A stretch of 64,000 nucleotides of DNA from Datisca glomerata (taxonomy: Eukaryota > Streptophyta > Magnoliopsida > Cucurbitales > Datiscaceae). A model generated the notes under the pieces. The model saw only the letters and a program-made list of their open reading frames with translations, searched no databases and was not told the DNA's origin. The position numbers and the translations under genes were made by a program. The DNA is taken from the NCBI GenBank assembly GCA_003255025.1, contig QANY01013371.1:455263-519262 (forward strand). The letters run 5' to 3'. Shown here piece after piece: positions 23,690 through 36,500 of this stretch (within the stretch, counting starts at the first letter, position 1; each line of letters begins with the position of its first letter).

Positions 23690-24590
23690 AAAAACACATA
23701 TCTTTGGCATCTTAGGTTGGAACATATTAATCTAGATAGATTAAACAGGTTAAAAAAGCATGGTGCTTTGAGAAAACTAAAAGTTATAACTCTTCATGTT
23801 TGTGAATCCTGTCTAGAAGGTAAAATGATCAAGAGACCTTTCACAGGATAGGGCCAAAGATTCAAGTAACCACTTGAGCTAGTATATAGTGATGTTTGTA
23901 GACCAATCAATGTACAAGCTAGAGGTGGATATGAGTATTTTGTCACTTTCATTGACGACTACTCAAGATATGGTTACAGTTACCTAATGCATAGAAAGTA
24001 CGAAACTTTTGGAAAGTTTAAAGACTTCAAAGCTGAAGCTGAAAAGTAATTAGGTAAATCATTGAAGATCCTTTGATCCGATCGAGAAGGTGAATACTTG
24101 GATTTAGAATTCAAGGAGTATTTGCTGGAGTGTGGAATCCTATCCCAGCTCACTGCACCTAGAATACCACAGTAAAATGGTGTTGCAGAGAGGAGAAACC
24201 GAACCTTATTGGATATGGCTAGGTTGACATTAAACTACTCATCACTGTCACTTACATTTTGGAGATATGCACTACACACGGAAACTTACATTTTGAATGT
24301 AGTGCCCTCTAAGTTTTTAAGCAAGACGTCTTTAGAGTTACGGAATGGCTTCAAACCTAGTTTGCATCATTTTCGTATACGGGGGGTGTCCAACTCACAT
24401 ATTTAGACCTAAGACCGGAAAGTTAGACTCAATGTCTGAGGTATGTATATTCGTAGGCTATGCTCCAGAGACTAGAGGTGATTATTTTTATAGTCACAAG
24501 GATCAAAAGGTGTTTGTGTCGACAAATACAACCTTCCTTGAGTATGACTATATGCAAAACTACAAACCTCGTATTTCAAGGAATTAGCGG
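23690..24590 (+). pseudogene. Copia integrase relic
   Basis: The zinc-binding part reads HLWHLRLEHINLDRL ... CESCLEGK. The catalytic core shows YSDVCRPI (first Asp), FVTFIDDYSRYGYSY (second Asp) and GVAERRNRTLLDMAR (Glu), followed by the GCPTHI and VGYAPETRGDYFY C-terminal region. Several in-frame stops (for example after KRPFTG and before the NGVAERRN part) disable it. Confidence 0.88.
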
Positions 24591-24643
24591 CTGATGAGAT
24601 CATACCACCTTCAATTTTTACTGATAAACGACAAACCAGAGAA

Positions 24644-25225
24644 ATGACAGTTCCTGCAAAGGAAACTCCGGTGCAACGTCGTAGTGGGAAGGTTGTGAGA
24701 AAACTAGTTCGCTACGAACTAGAAGCACATGTCCTGGTGTCAGACACTAATAAAGACGACCCATTATCTTATGAAGAAGAAATGGATGATCCTGAAAAGG
24801 AGAAATGGCAAGATGCCATGAACCAGAAAATGAAATTTATGTATTTCAATTTCGTCTGGGAACTTGTAGATCCACCTGAAGATGTCAGGCTCATTGGATG
24901 TAAATAGATCTTTCAAGATGAAAAGAGATATAGATGGGAAAGTAAAGACTTTTAATGCACGTTTATGAAGAGACATTCTCCCATGTGGCCATGCTAAAAT
25001 CCAGTCACTTCATTTTGTCTAAAAGTGCTAGTTTTGACTATAAAATATAGCAAATGGATGTCAAGAAAGCTTTTTTTATTGGCTCTCATGAAAAAAGAAT
25101 CTATATGATGAAATCAGAAGAGTTCATACAAAATGGGTAAAATCAAAAAGTATACAAGTTGCTTAAATCCATTTATGAATTAAAACAAGCATCTAGATCT
25201 TAGAATCTTACCTTTGAGAGACGAG
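24644..25225 (+). pseudogene. Copia reverse transcriptase N-terminal relic
   Basis: The relic reads through RRSGRVVRKP-like, DDPLSYEEEMDDPEKEKWQDAMNQ-type, FVWELVDPPEDVRLIGCK and the MDVKKAF-L region as SKWMSRKLF in a shifted frame, up to YELKQAS. The YVDD catalytic box is not reached. It is broken by stops and truncated. Confidence 0.8.
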
Positions 25226-25685
25226 CAAAGAGAAAAGAGGAGAGAGAAAGAGAGGGTAGGAAACAGTGACAGGGAAAGTTAAAAAGTGGCAGGAATGGCT
25301 TCTGTTTGGTGCCGCCAACAACAGAGCAACGTGCCCTCTATTCCTTAGCTCCGTTAGAGTCCAGGGGTAAATCCGCTAATTTTTAAACATTCGGGACATT
25401 TGATACTAAATATATATTTCAAGAGTATGAATTACAAACCCCTAAAACTTTAGAGATATCAATTATCATTTAACCTTTCATAATTTATATCCCAAAATAT
25501 TTTAAATGAGAAATTTTTTCTTTTTTTTTTGTCAGAGACAATATCTGTTACGAGATGACGAAAATGTATCTAAAAACAGACACGTGGATCTAGATTCAAC
25601 AATGGACTACTTGTCGTGGCAGGTGAGAGGTGACGATTGCACTTGTCTATCAGATTTAGAAACGATATTTTCTCATTTCTCGGTC

Positions 25686-25688
<3 letters not shown>

Positions 25689-25716
<28 letters not shown>
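25689..25716 (+). repeat. (CT)14 microsatellite in the P4H 5' leader
   Basis: An uninterrupted CT run ends 27 bp before the P4H start codon. A second, interrupted CT tract opens intron 1 (about 25885-25922). CT-rich leaders are common in plant genes; no specific regulatory role can be claimed. Confidence 0.9.
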
Positions 25717-25743
25717 GGATTGACCTCGGTGATCTGAGAGACC

Positions 25744-28606
25744 ATGAACAGAGATTGGCATCTGCTTTTCATCTTCTTGCTATCGGTTGCATTGATCCTC
25801 CGTCAATCTGCAAGTTCATATGCCGGTTCAGCTAGCTCCATCATAAATCCTGCTAAAGTCAGGCAGGTTTCATGGAAACCAAGGTTCTCTCTCTCTCTCT
25901 CTCACTCTCTCACTCTCTCTCACCTTACCTACATTTCTTACCGTTGATGCACCGTTTGGCCTCCGAGATAAGTGCCGAAAGCAAACGGTTACAGAGAACG
26001 AACATCACGCTCACTCTGATTCAAGTATTGAATTTAGATATTAGCATTCTCTGTGGTCTTCTGTGAGAAATACTTTAAGATTCAAAGTCTACTCGTCTTT
26101 TATATCTGTATCTTTTCCAATCAACCAACCAAAGTTTTCGTTTTATTTCTGAAGCTCTTTTTTATTATATGAATCGAATGATGTTGCAGAGCGTTCGTAT
26201 ATGAAGGTTTCCTCACGGACTTAGAATGCGACCATCTGATCTCCCTCGTGAGTAGCATTGAAATTCCTCTCCAATTTTTCTTGGATATGAGATTATCGAT
26301 TGAAATTTCCTCGACTATCAGTTCCTACTTGGATTTCTAATAGGCAAAGTCGGAGCTAAAGAGATCAGCGGTTGCAGATAACTTATCGGGAAAGAGCACG
26401 CTCAGTGATGTTCGAACGAGCTCTGGGATGTTTATTCATAAGGCAAAGGTTGGTACTCATTTTTTCTTGCTTCATTCGTTTATGCATCTGCTTAAATTTC
26501 CATGGCTTAATACTTCTAGTCCAGTTGAGATCTCAATTCTCAATGCCATACAAGGTATAGTCGAGATGTGATTATTGACGTTTCTAGCTCGTCTAATTGG
26601 TGAATGGAAAAGTTTTGACAAACTAGAAAACTGGTGAATGGAAAAGAATGAGAGATGTCTTTATACGTCAACTTTAGATGGCTTCCTTGCTCTCTGCTTT
26701 TGCATGTTACTCACTCGTGGTGTCTTCAGATTCGAAGCTATTACATGACACCATTTCCCTCCTTTGAGATTTGAAGAGCTCGCCATTTGTAGTGTGTACT
26801 ATTTTACAAATTTATCCTTTGTAGGATCCTATTGTCGCTGGTATAGAGGACAAAATCGCAACGTGGACATTTCTTCCAAAAGGTATACGTTTGCAGTACA
26901 ACACTTGGATTATAGTTCTTTAATGGGATTTTATCTTCGTTCGTTATTACCAATCTTTATGATTACAGAATAGTCAAGTACTGTCTATGGGGATTATTTC
27001 TTTGCCATGTGAACCGATACCCTTACACTGAATTCTATTGGTTGTTCATGTAATTGCCTTCTTATATTTCAGACGTTCGTGGTGCCATGCCCTATCTAGT
27101 TTATTACCTTCTCGCTTTCCTCTTTTGTTGCCTAAAAAATTTAAGATTTCTCTGTTTTGGGGATAAGCTATGCTTTGACTTTAGCATGACTTCTCGTTAC
27201 AGTTTGTGACTGTTGATAAGCTCTAGCTGGTTAATGGTCAATAGTAGTAATTTTTCAGTTTCTTTTAAAAGAGACCTCAATGCAAAATCTCTTTACTCCC
27301 AAACTTCTCTAGATTTTGCCGTCTTGTCCTCCACTGTGCTGCACATAGTTTTGCTGATATTCTTAGTCTTTCTTTTTGGCAATTGAGATTTATCTAGGAC
27401 TCAGCCCCTCTGCTGGGATTTAAACAATGCCGTGTCTTACTGTCTTAGTCTTTTAGATAATTGGTCTCAGAACACCTGTATATTCCTATAAATGGTTGGT
27501 TACTTTTGAAACCATCAAAATCTGATTATTGTTCAGTTTTTTTTTTTCACATTTTTACATTCATTCTTATTAATAACTGAATGGAGGGAACTCTTTTCTC
27601 CTAAGCGCGCGTGTTCTGCAATATTTTCGGACTCATGTCCTTACTTGTGAGATGAATGCCAAATGACTGACTTTTATAGTGTTACCTTCTCATTCTAACT
27701 CTATGTGACATATAAAAAGCATCTGATTAATATTACACCGATCACATTTCTTGATTTTTCAGAAAATGGTGAAGACATTCAAGTATTGAGATATGAGCAT
27801 GGACAGAAATATGAACCACACTACGATTACTTCGTTGACAAGGTTAACATTGCTCGGGGTGGACATCGCGTAGCAACTGTTCTCATGTATCTTTCTGACG
27901 TGGCCAAAGGTGGTGAAACAGTGTTTCCTCAAGCAGAGGTTGGTTCAAAATTTTACCTTCTACTACATCCATTCAGTTTGTTCTCTGCCCTTTTTGAGAG
28001 GAACCACAGAAACATTGAATGAATTATTAGTTAATTTTGATACTAGTCCTAGTTTGGTGTTTGTTAAGGAGATTGTTTCTTTAAAACTCCTGGTTGTTTC
28101 TGAAGCAATTTATAATAATGTCCATCTGTTAACAGGAACCGCATCGTCGCAAGGCTTCTGAAACAGATGATCTCTCTGAATGTGCAAAGAAAGGGATAGC
28201 TGGTGAGTGATTAAAAATTATAATAGCTTCTCGATCCTATTCATACCATTGGATTCACAGTCAATTAATTTATCATGCTCTCTGATAATCCTCATCTTGG
28301 AAACATTCAGTAAAACCCCGAAGAGGTGATGCCCTTCTGTTCTTCAGTCTCCACCCAATTGCTCAACCGGATATAAGCAGTCTGCATGCAGGATGCCCTG
28401 TTCTTGAAGGTGAGAAATGGTCGGCAACAAAGTGGATTCATGTAGATTCGTTTGACAAAAACTTGGGAGGTGATGGGAACTGCACGGATTTGAATGATAG
28501 TTGTGAAAGATGGGCTGCCCTTGGTGAATGCACCAAGAACCCAGAGTATATGGTTGGATCTCAAGAGCTTCCTGGCTACTGCAGACGGAGCTGTAAGATG
28601 TGCTAG
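25744..28606 (+). CDS. P4H: Prolyl 4-hydroxylase, seven exons, with ShK-like C-terminal domain
   Basis: The family uses Fe(II), 2-oxoglutarate and oxygen to hydroxylate prolines of cell-wall and secreted proteins in the ER/Golgi. Exons are 25744-25883, 26190-26247, 26344-26448, 26825-26882, 27763-27938, 28136-28202 and 28311-28606. All introns are GT-AG, phases agree, and 900 nt gives 299 aa, the normal plant length. Residues 7-20 form a hydrophobic signal anchor ([14 protein letters not shown]). The catalytic set is complete: His140 and Asp142 (PHYDYF), His227 (SLHAGCPV) and Lys237 (GEKW) for 2-oxoglutarate. The C-terminus has six cysteines (259, 266, 275, 292, 296, 299) in a ShK-like pattern that occurs in a subset of plant P4Hs. 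The upstream neighbour is a dead copia element. Every feature points to an intact gene. Confidence 0.96.
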
Positions 28607-29251
28607 AGGGTAATTTATTCAACTGTTATAATGGTTCTAATTTTGTTTAAAGCCATGGTGGTCGGTGACAAGATGATCTGCCGACTTAATGGTAGCAACC
28701 TCAGCTATTTGGTGTTTACTGAGACGATTTACAGTCATGGGAGACGAAATCCCATGTTCAAATTTTCTGGAGAGTTTTATGTAACAAATTGAAATGAAAG
28801 AGTTTTATACTTTTTCTTTGGTTGACATTCATCATTGTACTCTACACAGATCGTCTGTCCCTATTGAAGCCATGTTTTCTCTCATCCATACTCACGATTT
28901 AGATTTCGATCCCAAAAATGAAAAACTAATGATTCAGACATTATTTCCAGGACCAAATGTTTCTATGAAGTTTGTTGAAGGTGTCTTTTTAGTATCTGAT
29001 ATTTGTATGAATTTACGTTTTTTATTGTCTTGCTAGGTGATGTTTAAGCAAGAACCATTGCTCTATGTCAAACAAGAACACCCCGCCCCCACCCAACCGA
29101 CGAGGATTGACCTCGTGGGGGCCACTTTTGCATTCCAGTACCACGTCCTGTTTCTGATATTCCCCAAGTCAGCCTAACATTTAGGATTTTGTTGGAAATT
29201 AAATGTTCGGCAGGAAGCAGCCAAACATTATGGGTAAAAATGTTTGGCAGG
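28607..29251 (+). other. P4H 3' flank and intergenic DNA
   Basis: This is the likely 3' untranslated region (to about 28800, where AATGAAAG-type A-rich sequence occurs) followed by spacer. No gene is seen; a short open frame at 28794-29036 is unsupported. Confidence 0.5.
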
Positions 29252-29891
29252 TGTTTATGTATGGATTACCATATTTGAAATACTCGTTCGATCCACTAGT
29301 CACGGTCCGACACTTGTGATTATTTATTTATAACCATCAAGTCCCTTGTGATTATCTATTTATAATTGTCAAGTTCCTTGTGATTATCTATTTATAACCG
29401 TCAAGTCAAGTGGTAAAACTTGAACGAACCTTTATCGTTGTGTCGGTCCGCTGTCACGACCTCTTTAGTAGGTTTTAGACGCACTATCCTCTCATTGAGG
29501 ATGAATCTAGAGACACGTGCTATTGTTCTATTCGTTAACCTCTACATACAATTACTCATCAATCACTACAAAGTAGTTAGCCCTCACTCTCTATATAAAG
29601 AGGCACATACCACTCCTATTAAGAGGGTTAGATATTTTATATTTAGACAACATGTTTATCATGGAGCTCTCTCTCTTTCACTCATTAATCTTTATATGAA
29701 AAATCACCATAGCAAGCACCATAATAGGGACTTTTTAGGAAATGCGTTTATCGATGGTTGTCACCGTCTAGACCATTAAGGATACTTATCATTTCCTCCA
29801 CGCTAGATCTCTACGTTTCCAAAACTTCTCTGATGATTAGATGATTCACCATTCATATACCCGGATTCATTTCAAAATCCTCACCTAAACA
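29252..29891 (+). repeat. Gypsy-like LTR (plus) with adjoining primer site
   Basis: It starts TGTTTATGTATGG and ends CACCTAAACA, then continues TTGGCGACTAGGGGAG (29892-29907), a primer-binding site of the type seen in Tat/Athila-like gypsy elements. It is therefore a 5' LTR. It matches the minus LTR at 16247-16899. It carries three tandem copies of a roughly 35-bp unit around TTGTGATTATCTATTTATAA (29315-29405), where the other LTR has one. TATA-like TATATAAAGAGG lies near 29592. Confidence 0.72.
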
Positions 29892-32090
29892 TTGGCGACT
29901 AGGGGAGTCATTTGTCAAAAGGGAGTTTCCATGATTGAAAGTGGGAGGGGTTTTGTACCTCTTTCCTCCTCACAGACAAGCTTTTCATCTCATTTTCTGG
30001 AAAATGTATTAAAGCATTTACTATGAGTGTGTTTGAAATTTCTTTGGTAAAGCGTCCGCAATTTCTTCCATAAAAAATTGATGTCATTCCAATTTACTAA
30101 TTGGAGGTTATTAAACTAAAAGAATCTGTGAGGTTATTAAACTAAAAGAATCTGTCACAATTTTCTCTTGGCCTAAACCAAATATGATGACAGACTAAAT
30201 GAAATCTATATCTTTAGTTCATTCGGCTCTTTGGGGGAAATGAAAACTTTGAGTATGAATTCTTAATTTCCCTTGAAAATTTAATTACACGCTTACGAAT
30301 TAATTTAGAAAATAGATCAGGAAGTGTATGCATTTTTTAATCTTTTTTTTTTTGTTTCTTGGATGCGCCTTTTGTATCTGGCACCATGGTTTCAAGTGAA
30401 ATCGAAGAAAATTTCTCCTTCTTGTGTTGTATTGAAGAAGAAGAGGGAAAATAGAAAAAAAATGCAATAAACCTGAAAACTAGCTGTTCCACCCTAATGT
30501 TGCCGCCTTAGTGCTGTCAAGTTTTCCACCATGGCGACAAAAAACCATATGAGGATGGGAAATCTTCAAAATTGAATAAAAATGATAAAAATGGCGGACG
30601 ATGAATACAACAAGAGAGTTGCGAATATTTGTTTTTGCAATTAATTCCCTGAAACATGGAATGCAGGGGCATTTCCATTGCTTTAGTCTTTTAATTGCCT
30701 GTTCAATTTTTTTTATATTTTTTATAATCACCAAAATTTTAAGAATTTCTCAGGAACATTATAAATTTAGAAAGTATATCTCAATGCACGCGCAAGGCTC
30801 TCTAGATGACGCGTTTCATATTGAATGACTCAATCCTGCAACGTTTAGGTTCTTTCGTCCATACGATCTAAAAAATTCATATGTATATTCTCTTTTTTTT
30901 TAAAGAGAGAGACAATACAACCTTAAGTGCTTATAATTTATTGGACCACTGCCATGCATATAGACTCTATTTATGCGAGCATGAATACACACCTGCGTAC
31001 AAGTTAGACATATTTGCATTGTTGAGAGAGGTGGAGTATGCATGCTTCCATTCTTTAATCTCTCTTATTAATTCACATAGTTGATTAGCACATTTTATGT
31101 CATATATGTGTTTAAATTACATTGAAGTTGATATTTGCATCAAGAGATTGGCGCCTGTCACGTTCATACTCACTCTATCATCGTGGATATATCTTTTCCC
31201 TACACATCTATATTCATAAGGATCTCGAGATTTATTGCCAACAAATTATGATGATTTATTGATTTTCTCATCAAGTGCTGATGGAATTTTTATGGATTTA
31301 TTTATCTTATATGTCAACTCTCCACGAGAATTTATGGATTATAAATCAATTTATCATGAGAATTTGTGTACTTATATCGAGCTCAGCATGGAGATATCCA
31401 AATTATTCACTGATTCATTATGCATATTTTGGATCTATCAATCGACTTATTATGTGGATTCCTAAATTAATTATCCGACTCATCTTTGGAATTTATGGAT
31501 TTATCAATCGACTTATTGTAAGTAATTCTGAAATTATTTATTGTTACACACTTCTTGTCTCTCTTTCGTCTCCCTCATAACTTTTTAGATCTGAAACATT
31601 TGAGCTCTCGTCTCCCTCTAAAATTCACAGATCTGAAAAGTTTCACCCTTTCTCGTCTCTTCCCTTTATTGCTCTCGGTCTCGCTCTCTCAAGGTAGTCT
31701 CAAATGAATCGCTGCTTCCTGCTAGTTTTCTGAAAAATGAAAGGTTGACTTGCTATGATTATGTGTGACAATACCCATTTTCAGTGCCGAAAGTTAGTCA
31801 GATTCCTTGTAATTTTTAGATTCTTTGAATATGCTTTACTTTTCCATGTGAAAATGTTAGCATTTGCATTCCATTGATATGTTTGTTGGGTATATTATGT
31901 TATTAATATTTTTCATGAGTTAAATGTTGATTGTTTTTTTTAAGAATGAGATGAATCTAGTTTTTCTAGGTTTTTGTTATCTTTATTCTGTGTGCCGTTT
32001 GATTTTTATGAAATCTATTGTTGATTTTTTTGTTAAGAATGGGATAAAATTAATTATTCTCGGTTGTATGACTTTATTCTCTTTTATCTT
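29892..32090. other. Short retroelement remnant, then unassigned A+T-rich DNA
   Basis: A few hundred bases after the primer site may be element interior, but no gag is visible. A 26-bp unit GGTTATTAAACTAAAAGAAT is tandemly duplicated at about 30106-30156. The rest, including T-rich open frames at 31235-31580 and 31924-32202, has no recognisable protein. Confidence 0.45.
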
Positions 32091-32129
32091 AATTTTTAGT
32101 TGTTTCTCTGATAAAAAAATAAATTTGTT

Positions 32130-32262
32130 TACTTTTCGGTTCTTACCGGTTCGGCTCAACTTTTCGATTTTATACGGCTCGGTTCAGTCAATGTATATTT
32201 AACGGTTCGGTTTAGTAAAATACACCAAACTGAGCCGAACCGAACCGTTTACACCCCTAGCT
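32130..32262. repeat. GGTTCGGTT inverted repeat ending TTTACACCCCTAG
   Basis: Phrases such as AACGGTTCGGTTTAGT on one side and ACTGAGCCGAACCGAACCGT on the other form an imperfect foldback. The right edge TTTACACCCCTAG, read in reverse, is CTAGGGGTGTAAACGGTTCGG, which resembles the terminal sequence of common plant MITEs. A matching left end was not found. Confidence 0.45.
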
Positions 32263-32929
32263 ATCTCTCTCTTCTCTTCAATTAATGAATCGTTCCCTCT
32301 CTCTCTTTTAACCTTGAAATCGCCAGAGAATACGAACGGTTGCCGATGAGTTCTACTGTAAATCAAGATTTTATATAAGAGTGTTGTTTTCCTGTTTATC
32401 AATAACTGTAAATGCATAGCTACATGGCTAGTTAATGAATTATTGACATGCATTATTTTTAATATAGATTTTCAGTATATAAGTATGTTTTTTCCTTTAA
32501 CCAATAACTCTTTATTTATGTGTAAAAATGGTATTCAAAAATCGGTTCGTCAATTGATTGATAAAAAAATGTACATATATTTTTATATGCTGCATAATAT
32601 TTTATTTATAATCTTTTAAATTTTAGATCATATTTACATAAATGATTGATAATAAATTTTTTAATTAATGTAAATATTTTTACAAAACTTGTATTATTTA
32701 CATTACAACATATTATCAATGCTTCTTATATTCTATTACGGAAATACAATTACAATATTTTTTGTTTATACGATAATATAATTATCAGTATTAACACTAT
32801 TAAATTTGTGAAGAATAATTACAATATTTTTTTCATTTAGATTCACATCTCTCTATACCTGTTAACTCTATGAAAAATTAATAAAAATAAAAATAAAATA
32901 ATAAATATTTACATATATATTTCAATCAA

Positions 32930-33530
32930 CAACTTTCTCTCTCTCTAATCTGTATTGTGCTCTCTATAATCTCTCTTTATCTTTTCAACATCTCTCAAAT
33001 CAAATCAAAACAATCTTTTTTCATCATAAAGCAACCAAAAAATCTTAAAATTTAAAATTTTTAAACAAAAACTTTACAATTCGGATTTTTTGTCATTAAA
33101 ATCTCCCTCTCATCATTCCACTCTCCTCATATCAAATTAAAATCCTTTTTCTCTCACCATAAAGTATTAAATAAATATTTAATATTAATATTTTAGTTAA
33201 ATTAATATTATTTACCTTATCAATCACTTTCTCTCTCATCATAAAATCATTAACAAAATATTTTTAATTTTTAAATAAAATCAAAGCGTTAATTATTATT
33301 TACACATCTCTTTCTCCTTCAATTAATGTCACTCTCTCTCTTTAATACATATTTTGCTCTCTACAATGTCTCTTTCTATCACCAAATATTTCAATCCCTC
33401 TCTCAAATCAAATATCTCTCTCATTCAATTAATGTTTCCCTCTCTCTCTCTCTCATCACTCTCTCTATCACCAAATATCTCATTCTCCCTCAAATCAAAT
33501 CTCTCTCTCCAACCAAAAAGTAAAAAATGT
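32930..33530 (+). repeat. CT-rich degenerate repeat tract
   Basis: Repeated CTCTCTCT runs are mixed with recurring phrases TATCACCAAATAT, CCCTCTCTCAAATCAAAT and CAATTAATGT. This is low complexity with irregular spacing; the Ser/Leu-rich open frames across it are by-products. Confidence 0.7.
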
Positions 33531-36500
33531 TTATCAATTAATACTTTAAAATATAAAAAGTAACAAAGGGGTAACATATAACAAATTCAAAAAATATTAT
33601 TACTTAATTAATCATAAGGGTAAATACGTTTATTAACAAAATGATGTAATTAAAAAAAATATAATTTGATAAAAATCTAAAGATTTTAAAAGGATGACAA
33701 AAATCTAAATATGTGTGTAGAAATTATTATTTAGTGTGATTTATGTTTCTTTTAAAGCGGTTCTTTAATGGATTAGTCCAAAATATAACATTTCTTTAGA
33801 GTAGCCGAAGGGCGTGGGCCTTACCTGTATATCCGTAGGTCTGGCCCCATCCACATGTATGTGACATATACCTTAAATACCCTCCATTCAGACATATTAC
33901 ATGACTTGTAGAGCAAAAGGGATTTTAGACACATTACATGACCTAATTAAATTTATGTCATGAAATAAAAAGAATTAGAAATATATACCTTAAATACCCT
34001 CCATTCAGAGGATAAAAGCTAAAAAAATAGAAACGTAGAATTTAAAATGATTTACATTTAGTTTTAAAAATTAAAAAATAAGGAAATAAATGAACTAATT
34101 CCAATTACTTGTAAGGTGAAAATATTCCAAACGTACATCAACAATGTAATTGAAAATCTGCAAAATCTACAAGATTCCATCACTTTAATCACCATCTAAA
34201 AAAATAATTATGAAGAAACTTAATCAGTAACCATCTTACAAATAAGAAAATTTAATAAAACAGAATAAACTGCCTAAAACAGATAAAACTATGGTCAATG
34301 ACCAGATGTTAAGGAAATTTAAAGAGTGGGACTCAATAATAAAAGGGTAAAATGGTCACAGAAAACGGTTAGCTTAAATAAAAATAAAGAAATTGCTATT
34401 TTTACAAAAATATACATAATAGTATCATAACTAAAAAATGGCCCATTTTAAAAGTGGCAAAAATGGCCCATTTTATAATATCATAACTAACAAAAAATTT
34501 AAATTCTAAAATCAACCCCCTCCAACCTCATAAATTAAAAAGTAAGTACACTAAATAAACATGCTATAAAAGCTAAGTTAAGGGATAGTAGAGTTTTCAA
34601 ATTTATAGGTAAGCAGTAGATTTCCGCCCGCCACATCATCATTATTCTATTGATGATTTTTTATTGATAAATTTACCCCTTATTTGATAGTTTCAATTAT
34701 ATGATTTTGTGAGGCCATGTCAATTAATGAGATATCCTTATTTTTGGTATTTACAGTTTATAATATTATTAATATATTTAAATTTAATTTAAAATAAATC
34801 GTATTGTTAAATTCAATTTCTCATTTTTTTAGTGATTTCGGTTGTGAAAATTATCTTTTCAATAACCGATTGATTTTCAAATCCGGATTTGCAACTATTT
34901 TTCAAAGCAATTCACCCGAAAAGTTTTGATTTACAATTAACCGAGTTTTTCCATTTGTGTGTTTTTGTCATCCTTAACATCTATTGATTTCCAGATTTCT
35001 TTCAAGGAACATAACACTCATTGATTGCATTCATTCTCCATAATCGTAGAACATCACAAAGATTGTTGTGTTCAAGTTTAAGAAAATCTGAGTTTTTTCT
35101 GTCTTCATATTCAATCGTAGAACATCACAAAGATTCCTTTGAATGAACATACCACTGAATAGTCTGTTTTAGTCTTTAGATGTTCGATTGATGGATAGTT
35201 GAAGAGAGATGATTTGATTGTGGTTAATGGCAGCTTACTTCTATTAATTTTTTTAGGGAATCGGTGATAGACGATGAAAGTTATTTTTATTATGTTAATT
35301 GATTGATTTACAATTGGGGAATAATTTTACCATGGTTAATTTAGTAGTTACCAAAATTATATTTAGTTTATTTTTATTTCCTTTTTTTCTATAGTATATG
35401 ATTGGTGAAATTCAAATTTGGAATTTTTGTTAATTAATGTTTGGAGGGAAGTTAGTTTTTGGAACGATTTTTAAAGTTATTGACGGGATTTTAGTTATTT
35501 ACAAGGATATTTAAGATTCCATTAATTACAATTTTCAAATAGTTAAATATAATTTTCTTATTTTTAAAGTATATCATTTAAGTATATCATATTTACCTAT
35601 ATGATTTATCCGAAAAATTGATAACAAGTTATTAACAGATAAATGATATATTAGTCTAAAATTACGTCTATTTATGAAATTTGCTATTGCTATTTACCTC
35701 AAGGTATTGAAAATCTGATATTGTTTCCCTACACTAAACTTGTTACTTTCCCCTCTCTCAATTTCAGACGGCACCAAATCCTAGCTGACTCCAACGGATG
35801 AGATCATCACGCTTCTCCACAGACACGATCACCACCATCTACAATTTCGTCTGCCACCAATTGAAGCCGTTGAGATTGTGACAACAACTATTTTCACTGA
35901 AACTTCTCCGACAATCAGTGCTTTCTCCGATAGCATCCATCGTTGACGGCAACTTCCGTCTATAACCACCACCAACTCAACCACGAGAACTTTCGAGCCA
36001 TAAAGAGTGTGATTGAAACCGCGAACAACTTGGAAACTACAAGTAATTCCAATAATTTTTTTTTTCTGGTTTTTGAAGAAACCATGGTTGTTTTTTACTC
36101 TTCTTATATAAAACTTGTTGGAAAACATATATTTGTGATTTGATTTTCCTGAATTGTAATTTGTGTTGTGATTGTTGTTTGCATTACTTGTAAACATGAT
36201 GTTTACATCTCTTTGTGATTTTAAAAGAAATTTGTTGATGGTTTTTCTGACATTTAAAATTGGTTGTTCTATTCTTTTGTTCCTCTCTCGGATTCAATTT
36301 GTGTTTGGTATCTAATTTGGTAAAATACCATGGTACATAATTTGTTTACCATGTATATATCGTTTGTTACTGTGTTGACTTTATGTAATCATTTTTATAA
36401 CAAGTAAATAATATATTTTCTCACTCCAAATTTTAATAATAAACCTTGAATGGAGAAGAGTATGCATGTGTAAATGTACAAAAACTTATTTCCTTTGTAA

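Larger units (their letters stand above)
19515..25225 (+). mobile_element. 3'-truncated Ty1/copia retrotransposon
   Basis: About 19515-22090 is an A+T-rich, repeat-bearing 5' segment, presumed LTR plus leader, with a phrase AAGGTTATGCCCTCAAAG typical of copia LTR starts. From about 22100 the plus strand reads, across stops and frameshifts, gag, zinc knuckle, protease, integrase and the beginning of RT. The similarity ends soon after KQAS-R-S, where RT would continue, at about 25225. RNase H and the 3' LTR are missing. The order protease-integrase-RT identifies Ty1/copia. It ends about 500 bp upstream of the P4H start codon. Confidence 0.82.

Noticed and set aside
31235..31580. Overlapping open frames with Tyr/Ile/Leu-rich products
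   Set aside because: Low complexity in A+T-rich DNA, no start context or family resemblance.
35829..36197. 122-codon minus-strand open frame (Asn/Lys-rich) and its plus-strand counterpart
   Set aside because: Both strands are equally open and neither shows motifs; composition explains them.
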